Below, in pieces: positions 1 through 6,949 of a stretch of DNA of 20,391 bases. Each line of letters starts with the position of its first letter. Positions within the stretch are counted from its first letter, which is position 1. The position numbers and the translations under genes were made by a program. Source of the DNA: DASPLH01 sp035627675 (GTDB taxonomy: Bacteria; Acidobacteriota; Terriglobia; Terriglobales; Acidobacteriaceae); assembly GCA_035627675.1 (NCBI GenBank), contig DASPLH010000059.1, positions 1-20,391 of the forward strand. Direction: 5' to 3'. Below the pieces are notes generated by a model. That model searched no databases. It had not been told where the DNA came from and saw only the letters and a program-made list of their open reading frames with translations.

Positions 1-687
1 ACGATGTCGGAGATTCGAACGGCGGCGGACGAAGCGAAGTCCGAGCGGAAGCAAAGCCGGAAGGCTCCGCGGTACGCTCCGGCCGGCCAGAGCACGCAGC
101 TGGTCGTCGGGGCGACTCCCAGCACGGACGCGCAGATACTGCTCACGTCCAGCCGCCTCTATTCCAATTACGAGTTGAAGCGCGTGTACTACTCGGCCTT
201 CAGTCCGTTCCCGAGGGCCGACGCGCGCCTGCCGCTCCAGGCTCCGCCGCTCGTCCGCGAACACCGCCTCTACCAGGCCGACTGGCTGATGCGTTTCTAC
301 GGCTTTCAGGCGGGCGAGCTGACCACCCCCGACAATCCCAACCTCGACGCGGAGCTCGACCCGAAGATGCATTGGGCGCTCCGCCACCGCGAGTTCTTCC
401 CGGTGGACGTGAACCATGGGAGCCGCGAAGCACTGTTGCGCGTGCCGGGCCTGGGATATCGCACGGTGTCGCGCATCCTGGGAATCCGTCGCTACCACCG
501 GCTCACGCTCGACGACCTCAGGCGGCTGCGCGTGCCGGTGCGCAGGCTGAAGCCGTTCCTCATCACCGCCGACTTCAACCCGGACGCGCTGAAGGTCGAT
601 CGGCAGGACCTCACGACGAGTGTTGCGCTTCCCGCTCAGCAGCTGACGCTGTTCGATTCGGCCGCGGCCTTCACGGGTGAGCTGTGA
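1..687 (+). CDS. Radical SAM DNA modification/repair-type protein, C-terminal part (5' truncated)
   Basis: The reading frame is open from the first base, so the gene begins upstream of the window; the ATG at 4 is probably internal. Seen: 228 codons with no radical SAM CxxxCxxC motif, a YYSAFSPFP segment, and near the C-terminus a helix-hairpin-helix stretch (LLRVPGLGYRTVSRIL, about residues 148-163 counted from the ATG at 4) of the kind that binds DNA backbone. Known family: these features match the C-terminal half of the putative DNA modification/repair radical SAM proteins (about 400 aa) that co-occur with UdgX-type uracil glycosylases. The stop overlaps the next start by 4 nt (GTGA), so the two are very likely translationally coupled. 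The reaction of this family is not established to my knowledge; a role in DNA damage handling is inferred from the HhH motif and the neighbour. The SAM-binding half cannot be checked here. Confidence 0.82.
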   Translation, partial: TMSEIRTAADEAKSERKQSRKAPRYAPAGQSTQLVVGATPSTDAQILLTSSRLYSNYELKRVYYSAFSPFPRADARLPLQAPPLVREHRLYQADWLMRFYGFQAGELTTPDNPNLDAELDPKMHWALRHREFFPVDVNHGSREALLRVPGLGYRTVSRILGIRRYHRLTLDDLRRLRVPVRRLKPFLITADFNPDALKVDRQDLTTSVALPAQQLTLFDSAAAFTGEL

Positions 688-2102
688 GGACGGTCGTAGT
701 CGAGCCGACGCTTGCGAGCTGGCAGACAGTGGCGCGTTCGCTGCTTGCGGCGAAGGTTGCGCCCGAGGAGGTCGTGTGGATCGAGCAGGGGTCGCCACAG
801 GCATCGCTGTTCGCCGCCGATCCCGTGACGGATTCACGCGCTGGGAGTGCGACTCGCGTGCCGCGCAAGTTTCTCGACATTGCCGCCGACGCGGCCTGCC
901 ACCGCAGCGGCAACACGTGGGCGCTCCTGTACCGCGTGCTGTGGCGCATCGTGCACGACAACCGGAACCTGCTGTCGATCGGCGTCGATCCCGACGTGCG
1001 GCAGCTGCTGGACATGCAGCACCAGGTGCGTCAGGACATCCACCGCATGCACGCCTTCGTGCGCTTCCGCCATCTCGAGGCCGAGGACCGTTACGTCGCG
1101 TGGTATCGGCCGGACCATCGCATCGAGCGCAGGGCGGCCGAGTTCTTCGCGCGGCGTTTCGCCTCGATGCGCTGGTCCATCCTCACGCCCGGCGAGTGCG
1201 CTCATTGGGACGGACGCGAGCTTACGTTTACCAGCGGGTTGTCGCGCGCGCATGCTCCGGCGGAGGACGAAATGGAGAGCCTGTGGCGCGAGTATTACCG
1301 CAGCACGTTCAATCCCGCGCGCGTCAACGTCGAGTTGATGCGGCAGGAGATGCCGGCACGCTACTGGTCTGCCATGCCCGAAGCCGAAGTGATACAGGCG
1401 GCGGTGGCCGAGAGTGGCGCTCGGGTGAATCAGATGATCGGCACGCAGCGTGAGGCTCCTTCGGCTCGTCCGTGGGTGCCGCCCACGACGACCCTGCCGG
1501 TGCTGCGCGAGGCGATTCATGCCTGCGAGGGATGCCCGATTCACGCCGGTGCAACGCAGCCCGTGTTCGGCGAAGGCCCGGCGGATGCTCGCATCATGCT
1601 TGTCGGCGAGCAGCCGGGCGATGCCGAAGACCTCGCGGGCAAGCCGTTCGTCGGACCCGCCGGAGAGGTGCTGCGCCGGGCGCTGGTCGAGGCCGGCGCG
1701 GACGCGGCGGCCGTGTACGTCACCAACGCCGTAAAGCATTTCAAGTACGTGGAACGCGGCAAGCGGCGCATTCACCAGACGCCGCGCTTGAGCGAGGTCG
1801 TGGCGTGCCGTCCGTGGCTCGAGGCGGAGATCGCCGCGGTGCGGCCCGAGCTGATCGTATGTCTCGGCGCTACCGCAGCGAAATCGCTGCTGGGCGCCAC
1901 GTTTCAGCTCACGCGCCAGCGGGGCCAAGTCATCGAGACCCGCTGGGCGCCGAAGCTGATCGCAACCTTCCATCCCTCGGCAGTGCTGCGGGCCTCCGAT
2001 GACCGCGCCCAGCAACAGATCTACCGGACGCTCGTCGAAGACCTGCGAGCCGCTGCCGCAGTTCTCGCTTCGGCTCCGGCTCGTACTGCGACTCCGCGAT
2101 GA
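684..2102 (+). CDS. udgX: UdgX-family uracil-DNA glycosylase fused to N-terminal DUF4130 domain
   Basis: The protein has 472 aa and a GTG start overlapping the upstream stop. Residues about 1-250 form the DUF4130-type domain found in radical SAM-linked proteins; from about residue 275 a UDG fold follows. Visible motifs: C281-x2-C284 at the start of the glycosylase (iron-sulfur ligands in family 4/UdgX enzymes), GEQPGD at 308-313 (uracil-pocket motif), KRRIHQTP at 360-367, ACRPWL with a further Cys, and HPS at 430-432. In characterised mycobacterial UdgX the His of the KRRIH loop attacks the sugar after uracil excision and leaves the enzyme covalently bound to the abasic site; H364 is the equivalent. 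The family-4 Cys before the loop is replaced by VKHF, as I recall for UdgX. Role: uracil removal or tight capture at uracil in DNA, in the cytoplasm. The fusion and the coupled radical SAM gene form a recurrent pair in bacteria. Confidence 0.93.
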   Translation: MRTVVVEPTLASWQTVARSLLAAKVAPEEVVWIEQGSPQASLFAADPVTDSRAGSATRVPRKFLDIAADAACHRSGNTWALLYRVLWRIVHDNRNLLSIGVDPDVRQLLDMQHQVRQDIHRMHAFVRFRHLEAEDRYVAWYRPDHRIERRAAEFFARRFASMRWSILTPGECAHWDGRELTFTSGLSRAHAPAEDEMESLWREYYRSTFNPARVNVELMRQEMPARYWSAMPEAEVIQAAVAESGARVNQMIGTQREAPSARPWVPPTTTLPVLREAIHACEGCPIHAGATQPVFGEGPADARIMLVGEQPGDAEDLAGKPFVGPAGEVLRRALVEAGADAAAVYVTNAVKHFKYVERGKRRIHQTPRLSEVVACRPWLEAEIAAVRPELIVCLGATAAKSLLGATFQLTRQRGQVIETRWAPKLIATFHPSAVLRASDDRAQQQIYRTLVEDLRAAAAVLASAPARTATPR

Positions 2103-2133
2103 GGCCGTAGCGGCGCTCTGCTAGGCTTGGCCT

Positions 2134-2550
2134 ATGAGCACAGAACGCAAAGAGCCTGCCTACCTTCATTCCGAAGAGCAGGTCACGGCCAGGAGCGCGA
2201 TCGCGCGGCAATTCATCGAGACTCGCAGCAAGCTCAACACGGTGGTGGAAGCGGCCGACAACTATCTCGTCAAACGTTTCTATAACATCGACCACAACAC
2301 GTACCTCGAAGGCGCGATTCCCGCGAAGTACAAAGAGTTGATGGGACTGGTGGTTTCGGCCGGGCTGCGCTGCGACGACTGCATCAACTACCACATCATC
2401 CAGTCGTACAGGCTGGGAGCCACTCGCGAGGAGCAGGAAGAGTCGTTGAACGTGGCGCTGGTTGTCGGCGGCAGCATCGTGATCCCGCACCTGCGCCGCG
2501 CGTACGCCCTGTTGTCCGAACTCTACGAGCCCAGGAGCGACGCCCCCTAG
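2134..2550 (+). CDS. Carboxymuconolactone decarboxylase / AhpD-like family protein
   Basis: The protein has 138 aa. The core LMGLVVSAGLRCDDCINYHIIQS carries the CMD/AhpD signature: C80-x2-C83 with His87 three residues on, in an all-helical fold. In AhpD-type members the CxxC pair plus a nearby His and Glu gives alkyl hydroperoxidase or disulfide-reducing activity; decarboxylase members lack the paired cysteines. The pair here favours a redox role, but the substrate cannot be read from sequence. The gene starts 31 nt after the UdgX stop in the same direction. The Shine-Dalgarno is weak (an AGG about 11 nt upstream of the ATG). It could share the repair transcript or have its own promoter; no clear promoter is visible in the gap. 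Confidence 0.82.
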   Translation: MSTERKEPAYLHSEEQVTARSAIARQFIETRSKLNTVVEAADNYLVKRFYNIDHNTYLEGAIPAKYKELMGLVVSAGLRCDDCINYHIIQSYRLGATREEQEESLNVALVVGGSIVIPHLRRAYALLSELYEPRSDAP

Positions 2551-2710
2551 AGTTCGGGATTCAGGCGGCTTTCGAGTGGTCGATGTATTCGACGCTCGCA
2601 GGCCCGGCTTGCCGCTGACGGGCGCGCGCGGAAGCGTGACTCGGCGTTGGCGGGGCTCGCGGGGTATGATAAGTTCCGCGTCAGACGCGCAGAAATACCC
2701 CGGAGGCAAG

Positions 2711-3265
2711 ATGACCGCGCTTGTCGTCATTCTGGTGCTGCTCGTTGTCGTCGCCGTCGTTATCGTCGGCATGTACAACGGACTGGTGCAGCTCAAGGTA
2801 CGATCCGACTCGGCCTGGAGCGACATCGACGTCCAACTCAAGCGTCGCCACGACCTTATTCCCAACCTGGTCGAAACCGTCAAAGGCTATGCGTCGCATG
2901 AGAAGGGCACATTTGAGAACGTGGCGCGCTTCCGCTCCGCCGCCATGGCCGCCACCACGCCGGCCGACCGCGGACAGGCGGAAGGGCAACTGACGATGGC
3001 GCTGCGCGGGCTGCTGGCTGTAGCCGAGCAGTATCCGCAACTGCGCGCATCGGAGCAGTTCCAGTCGCTCCAGGGATCGCTGAACGAACTGGAAGACGCC
3101 TTGCAGAACTCGCGCCGCTACTACAACGCCGTGGTGCGCGATCTCAACACCCGGATCCAGTCGTTCCCGACCAACATCATCGCCGGGATGTTCAACTTCC
3201 AGGAGCGGCAGTTCTTCGAGACCGTTGATCCGGCCGAGCGCGCCGTGCCACAGGTGAAGTTCTAG
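2711..3265 (+). CDS. lemA: LemA family protein
   Basis: The protein has 184 aa with the start placed at the ATG at 2711. That start follows a CGGAGG ribosome-binding site at 2701-2706 and is immediately followed by the membrane segment; the frame is open further upstream to 2576 but that extension has no family resemblance. Seen: one N-terminal transmembrane helix (residues about 4-23), then the LemA core with NGLVQLKVRSDSAWSDIDVQ and the conserved RRHDLIPNLVETVKGY stretch, and a helical body ending in NFQERQFFE. Length is usual for LemA (about 185-200 aa). LemA proteins are inner-membrane proteins with a mostly helical domain; their biochemical function is unsettled. The gene is 5 nt upstream of the DUF2207 gene, a pairing seen widely, which suggests a joint envelope role. 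Confidence 0.92.
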   Translation: MTALVVILVLLVVVAVVIVGMYNGLVQLKVRSDSAWSDIDVQLKRRHDLIPNLVETVKGYASHEKGTFENVARFRSAAMAATTPADRGQAEGQLTMALRGLLAVAEQYPQLRASEQFQSLQGSLNELEDALQNSRRYYNAVVRDLNTRIQSFPTNIIAGMFNFQERQFFETVDPAERAVPQVKF

Positions 3266-3270
3266 AGAAC

Positions 3271-5067
3271 ATGATCCAAGACCTGGCTTCTTCTCGCCCC
3301 AGTGCGCGCAAGCGCTGGGGCTTTGTATTCTGCCTCCTGCTGGCTCTGCTCTGCCTCGTTCCGTCCCTCGCGTTCGCGCAGGAGGACGAAGGCGGAAGCC
3401 GCAGCTGGCGCATCTCGCGTTTCCACGACAACATCGGCGTGATGGACGACGGAACGATGGTCGTCACCGAACAGATCTCGCTGGTGTTCGTCGGATCCTT
3501 CCGTGGCATCCATCGCCGCATTCCGGTCAACTATCCCGGGCCTCGCGGAACGAATTACACGCTGTACATAGACGACATCAAGGTTCGCGACGCGGCGGGC
3601 ACTCCGCTGAAGTACGACTCCCGCCGCAAGGGCGATTACCGGGTGCTCACCATCTACATTCCCGGCGCCACCGACACCGAGAAGCAGGTACAGATCTCGT
3701 ACACGGTGCGAAACGGAGTTCGCTACTTCGAGGACCACGACGAACTCTACTGGAATGTCACGGGCAACGACTGGCCGGTGCCAATCGACTCAGCCTCGGC
3801 GTTCGTCTCGTTCCCCTCGGACGGCAACGGACGACTGCGCGCACAGGCGTTCACGGGCGTGTACGGCTCCTACGATCAGGAAGCCACGGCCGAAGTGAAG
3901 GGCAATGCCGCCACGTTTGAAACCACGAATCCCCTGCCGATGCGCGGCGGGTTGACGGTCAACGTGTACCTGCCCAAGGGCACCGTCGGACAGCCCAGTT
4001 CGTTGCGGCGCGCCTGGTGGTTCCTGGGCTCGAACCTGATCGTGCTGCTGCCGGTGTTTACGTTCGCGGTGATGTTCGGCATGTGGTACGTGAAGGGCCG
4101 CGATCCGGACGCGGGACTCTCGGTGGCTCCGATGTATGAACCTCCCAAGGGCATGTCCCCGGCCGAGATAGGATCGCTGATTGACGATTCGGTGGACCCG
4201 CGCGACATCACTTCCACGCTGGTGGATCTCGCCGTGAGGGGCTACCTGCGAATCGAGGAGAGGAACGAGAAGGTACTGTTCTTCAACAACCGCGACTTTG
4301 TCTTCCACCTGCTGAAGCCGCAGGATCAATGGAGCGGCCTCGCCGCGCACGAGCGCCAGATCCTCTCCAAGATGTTCTCCTATGGAGACCAGAGCACAAC
4401 GCTATCGAGCCTGAAGAACCGCTTCTACACTGCGATTCCCGGCGTCAAGCGCGCCATCCTGGAGGAGCTGAAAAGGAAGGAAGTCTATCGGGTCGATCCG
4501 GACTCGGCCAACATGTATCGAGTGCTGGCGATGTTGATCATCGCTGCTCCATTCCTGGTCGCGCAGGTCACAGGCGTGTACCAGTTCTTCAACGCGCCGC
4601 TGGTGTTCGTGATCGCCCTGGCAGTCTCTCTGCTGATCGTATGGCTCTTCGGGCGCATCATGACGGCGAAGACCCTGAAAGGCGCGCGCGCCGAGGTGTC
4701 GGTACTCGGATTCCGCGAGTTCATGATGCGGGTGGATGGGGACCGTCTGCGCAGGTTCCCGCCTGACACATTCGAGAAGTACCTTCCGTTCGCCATGGCC
4801 CTTGGCGTGGAGCGCCACTGGGCGCAGGCGTTCCAGGGAATCATCCAGAACCCGCCGAACTGGTACACGGGTTCGACGTATCCGGGTATGTGGAACCCGA
4901 TCTACTTCACGAACTCGATGAACACGATGAGCAACTCGGCGTACGAGGCATTCACGGCTGCACCGCGCGCGAGTTCGTCGGGTTCGGGGTTCAGCGGCGG
5001 CGGGTTCAGCAGCGGAGGCGGGTTCTCCGGGGGCGGTTTCGGGGGCGGCGGCGGCAACGCATTCTGA
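3271..5067 (+). CDS. DUF2207 domain membrane protein with Gly-rich C-terminus
   Basis: The protein has 598 aa. A basic N-terminus and hydrophobic stretch ending LAFAQ (residues about 15-37) form a signal peptide. An extracytoplasmic beta-rich DUF2207 domain follows (about 45-235, with the FRGIHRRIPVNYPG motif). Then come a transmembrane helix at about 255-273, a cytoplasmic segment with a helical/winged-helix look (MSPAEIGSLIDDSVDPRDITSTLVDLAVRGYL), two further transmembrane helices at about 417-463, the family motif GVERHWAQAF, and a tail from about residue 560 made of Gly, Ser and Phe repeats. DUF2207 proteins have no fixed biochemical role. LemA and DUF2207 genes commonly sit together, and here they are 5 nt apart. 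Gly-rich tails of this sort are also seen in TPM/YgcG proteins, but no TPM domain gene is present nearby. Confidence 0.9.
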   Translation: MIQDLASSRPSARKRWGFVFCLLLALLCLVPSLAFAQEDEGGSRSWRISRFHDNIGVMDDGTMVVTEQISLVFVGSFRGIHRRIPVNYPGPRGTNYTLYIDDIKVRDAAGTPLKYDSRRKGDYRVLTIYIPGATDTEKQVQISYTVRNGVRYFEDHDELYWNVTGNDWPVPIDSASAFVSFPSDGNGRLRAQAFTGVYGSYDQEATAEVKGNAATFETTNPLPMRGGLTVNVYLPKGTVGQPSSLRRAWWFLGSNLIVLLPVFTFAVMFGMWYVKGRDPDAGLSVAPMYEPPKGMSPAEIGSLIDDSVDPRDITSTLVDLAVRGYLRIEERNEKVLFFNNRDFVFHLLKPQDQWSGLAAHERQILSKMFSYGDQSTTLSSLKNRFYTAIPGVKRAILEELKRKEVYRVDPDSANMYRVLAMLIIAAPFLVAQVTGVYQFFNAPLVFVIALAVSLLIVWLFGRIMTAKTLKGARAEVSVLGFREFMMRVDGDRLRRFPPDTFEKYLPFAMALGVERHWAQAFQGIIQNPPNWYTGSTYPGMWNPIYFTNSMNTMSNSAYEAFTAAPRASSSGSGFSGGGFSSGGGFSGGGFGGGGGNAF

Positions 5068-5081
5068 CCCGCTACCCGCGC

Positions 5082-5096
5082 CCGAAGCCTCTTCGG
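5082..5096 (+). terminator. Small hairpin after DUF2207 gene (weak terminator candidate)
   Basis: CCGAAG and CTTCGG pair perfectly around a 3-nt loop, 14 nt after the DUF2207 stop. There is no T-tract, so intrinsic termination is uncertain; it may only protect the 3' end. Confidence 0.3.
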
Positions 5097-5216
5097 ACTG
5101 CCGTACTCACGATTTCGCCCAATCACGGTTAAAACACCACGTCCCTAGCCCTCATCTTACTCACCAAGTTCGGTGGACCTCTTGCGTCTGCTCGACCATG
5201 AACCGAGGGGAGAGAC

Positions 5217-5822
5217 ATGGCAGAACCTCTGAAAAAGAACGACCTCGACGATCGGACCCTTTATCCGGAGCCGAGTCCGACCGGAAGCGATGCGGAGAGA
5301 CAACCTCCGCACTTGCCCGGCATCCCGGCGTCAGATTTGGCCAACGAGTACGCGCCCGCGGGTCACACCACGTGGAATGCCGGGAGCGGCCGTGGCGAGG
5401 AAGACGTTGACACGTTCGACTACACGCGCAGGTCCCGCTCCGATTTCGATCTCAACGACAGAAACGACCGCTACGCCGGCGAACGCGAGTACGGCCAGGT
5501 GGGCGGCGGCACAAGTTTCAGGGACAAGGCTCGCGGACGCCTGGAAGTGGTGGCCGGAAGAGCCAAGCGGCAGATGAATCAGGCCGCCGACCGCGCATCC
5601 GGCATGGCGCGAAGCGCCCGGCACAAGATCTTCGAGTGGAAACAAACGGCGCACCGGCAGATGCCGGTGTGGAGACAGCAGGCGCGCAGCGGCGTTCGAA
5701 ACGCACAGCGCCGAACGCGGGAGGTCACCAATCGCCATCCGCTCGAGACAATCGCCGTGGCCGCTGTTGCCGGCGTCGTGATTGGATTTGCGATGAGGAT
5801 GTGGAGGTCTGACCGTGGCTAG
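5217..5822 (+). CDS. ElaB/YqjD-like (DUF883-type) membrane-anchored protein
   Basis: The protein has 201 aa with a strong ribosome-binding site (GAGGGGAGAG just before the ATG). The first roughly 95 residues are polar, Asp/Glu/Arg-rich and look disordered. Residues about 100-170 are Arg/Ala/Gln-rich and helical, with amphipathic AGRAKRQMNQAADRA-type stretches. The C-terminus has HPLETIAVAAVAGVVIGFAMRMWR, a single tail-anchor helix resembling that of ElaB/YqjD, which are inner-membrane, ribosome-associated stationary-phase proteins in E. coli. The match is to the tail only, so the assignment is a resemblance. It overlaps the next gene by 8 nt and forms a three-gene unit with two more small membrane proteins. 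Such trios are often stress-associated; that is inferred here. Confidence 0.72.
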   Translation: MAEPLKKNDLDDRTLYPEPSPTGSDAERQPPHLPGIPASDLANEYAPAGHTTWNAGSGRGEEDVDTFDYTRRSRSDFDLNDRNDRYAGEREYGQVGGGTSFRDKARGRLEVVAGRAKRQMNQAADRASGMARSARHKIFEWKQTAHRQMPVWRQQARSGVRNAQRRTREVTNRHPLETIAVAAVAGVVIGFAMRMWRSDRG

Positions 5823-6249
5823 CGCACACAACGTGAACTTCAACAATCGTGAGCGCACGATTGCCGAAATTCTGAACGACTTCAAGATCGAGGCGAAAGA
5901 CTTCCTCAACACTCGCGTGCAGATGCTGCGCACGGAGATGAACGAGAAGGTCTCCGCCGTGAAGTCATCCATTCCCGCACTCGGGGCCGCGGCACTGTTC
6001 GGAGTGACGGCGTGGTTCCTGATCACGGCCGCTCTGGTCGCGCTGATCGCCATGGCGTTCCCGGGCAAGCCGTACCAGTACGCGCTGTCGCTGCTGATTG
6101 TCGGCGTGATCTACGGCGTGATCGCCGCCATCGCCGGCATGTATGGCATGAAAACCCTGAAGGCAAGCGGCATGTCGCCGGAGCGCACGCTGAGAGTTCT
6201 ACAGCAGGATAAGAGCTGGTTGCAGACGGAGGCAAAGTCACAGGTATGA
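5815..6249 (+). CDS. Phage holin-X / DUF1469-like membrane protein
   Basis: The protein has 144 aa. The GTG start at 5815 lies 8 nt inside the previous gene and is preceded by GGAGGT at 5803-5808. The N-terminal half (about 1-55) is an amphipathic helix; two transmembrane helices follow (about 57-82 and 88-112), then a short soluble tail with SPERTLRVLQQDKSWL. This layout matches the putative Actinobacterial holin-X/DUF1469 family, chromosomal proteins unrelated to prophages despite the name. There is no phage gene nearby. The conserved position between a YqjD-like and a DUF3618-like gene suggests a joint role at the inner membrane. The molecular function is unknown. Confidence 0.78.
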   Translation: MASAHNVNFNNRERTIAEILNDFKIEAKDFLNTRVQMLRTEMNEKVSAVKSSIPALGAAALFGVTAWFLITAALVALIAMAFPGKPYQYALSLLIVGVIYGVIAAIAGMYGMKTLKASGMSPERTLRVLQQDKSWLQTEAKSQV

Positions 6250-6479
6250 CGAATCCACTCCCTACCGACGTCCTGGAGCAGCGCGCGGCCGAACAGCGGC
6301 GCCGTCTCCATAACTCCGTCGCGGAACTGCGCAGCACGGTGCGCCATCGCGTGCGCGAGCGCCTGGATGCTCGCCGGGTCGCGCGCGAATACCTTCTCCC
6401 CGGCGTCGCCGGCGCCGGCATCCTGGGATTGGTAATCGGCAATACAATCGGAGGGTTCATCTTCCCTCCCAGACGCTGA
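6246..6479 (+). CDS. Small DUF3618-like membrane protein
   Basis: The protein has 77 aa, with a start that overlaps the previous stop by 4 nt (ATGA). Residues about 8-45 are a charged helix (EQRAAEQRRRLHNSVAELRSTV) resembling the short DUF3618 motif; residues about 49-73 are one Gly-rich transmembrane helix ending FPPRR. The resemblance to DUF3618 is by layout and short motif, not a strong match. It is the last gene of a compact three-gene unit, which supports it being real despite its size. A possible role is a partner of the two preceding membrane proteins. Confidence 0.7.
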   Translation: MTNPLPTDVLEQRAAEQRRRLHNSVAELRSTVRHRVRERLDARRVAREYLLPGVAGAGILGLVIGNTIGGFIFPPRR

Positions 6480-6587
6480 TCTCAGGCGAAAGCCCGGCAG
6501 GAAACCGGGAAATTACCTCTACAACCGCACCTGCGAGTATCCCAATCCAGCAAACCATGGGATAATCCGGGTGCGGTTTGGCTTTTT
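6480..6587 (+). ncRNA. Structured intergenic RNA: terminator or attenuating leader before PilZ gene
   Basis: The segment between the DUF3618-like stop and the PilZ start holds successive hairpins. GGC-GAAA-GCC sits at 6485-6494 (GNRA-type loop). CCCGG/CCGGG at 6493-6497 and 6505-6509 shares bases with it, so the two may be alternatives. Then a long two-part hairpin: outer arms 6525-6533 and 6568-6576 (nine pairs with one G-U), a small internal loop, and inner arms TATCCCA (6538-6544) and TGGGATA (6558-6564) around a 13-nt loop. TTTGGCTTTTT follows directly, as in an intrinsic terminator. It may end the upstream operon, or act as a leader/attenuator for PilZ and the regulator, since little room for a promoter remains between it and the PilZ start. 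I recognise no known riboswitch. Confidence 0.5.
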
Positions 6588-6618
6588 AGGTTCCAATTGC
6601 TCGCGCGAAGGAGAACGT

Positions 6619-6948
6619 GTGGAAGACGCACGTACAAGCAAACGGTTTCCCGTGCATTTGTCGGTCAAACTGCAAGACGACACCGGCACGACTCACGAGC
6701 TCGACGGAACAGCCGATAACGTAAGTGCTGCCGGCGCGTACCTGGTGCTGAACCATGGGTTCGATGCGGGGTCGACGGTGAGTTTCGAGATGATGCTACC
6801 GGCCGAAACGGTCGGCGCGGCTGCCGACGTAAAAGTCCGCTGCCTGGGCCGCGTTTTGCGCACGGATCAGATCGGCCCCGACAAGAACGGAGTCGCTTGC
6901 GTCATCGATTCCTATGAATTCGTTCGCCCGAACGAGACAGAGGTTTAG
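6619..6948 (+). CDS. PilZ domain protein
   Basis: The protein has 109 aa from the GTG at 6619, chosen because GAAGGAG lies 6 nt upstream; the frame extends to a GTG at 6571, but that falls within a hairpin and has no ribosome-binding site. Seen: RTSKR at residues 5-9 (the RxxxR c-di-GMP motif) and NVSAAG at 34-39 (the D/NxSxxG motif), followed by beta strands of a PilZ barrel. Both c-di-GMP contact motifs are intact, so binding is likely. Single-domain PilZ proteins act as c-di-GMP-responsive adaptors for motility, polysaccharide synthesis or transcription. The stop is 1 nt before the start of the next gene, a LuxR-type regulator, implying coupled translation and perhaps a shared function. 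Confidence 0.88.
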   Translation: MEDARTSKRFPVHLSVKLQDDTGTTHELDGTADNVSAAGAYLVLNHGFDAGSTVSFEMMLPAETVGAAADVKVRCLGRVLRTDQIGPDKNGVACVIDSYEFVRPNETEV

Positions 6949-6949
6949 C

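Noticed and set aside
834..2015. Long minus-strand open frame opposite the UdgX gene
   Set aside because: Arg/His-rich shadow of a well-supported gene in GC-rich DNA; no recognisable domain.
2665..2670. TATGAT as a -10 for lemA
   Set aside because: No -35 at acceptable spacing; TTGGCG is only 12 bp upstream.
5815..6249. Prophage remnant suggested by the holin-like protein
   Set aside because: The holin-X/DUF1469 family is chromosomal; no other phage gene, integrase or attachment site is present.
6561..6566. GATAAT as a -10 for the PilZ gene
   Set aside because: The bases at a 17-bp spacing (TATCCC) do not resemble a -35, and the sequence is part of a stem.
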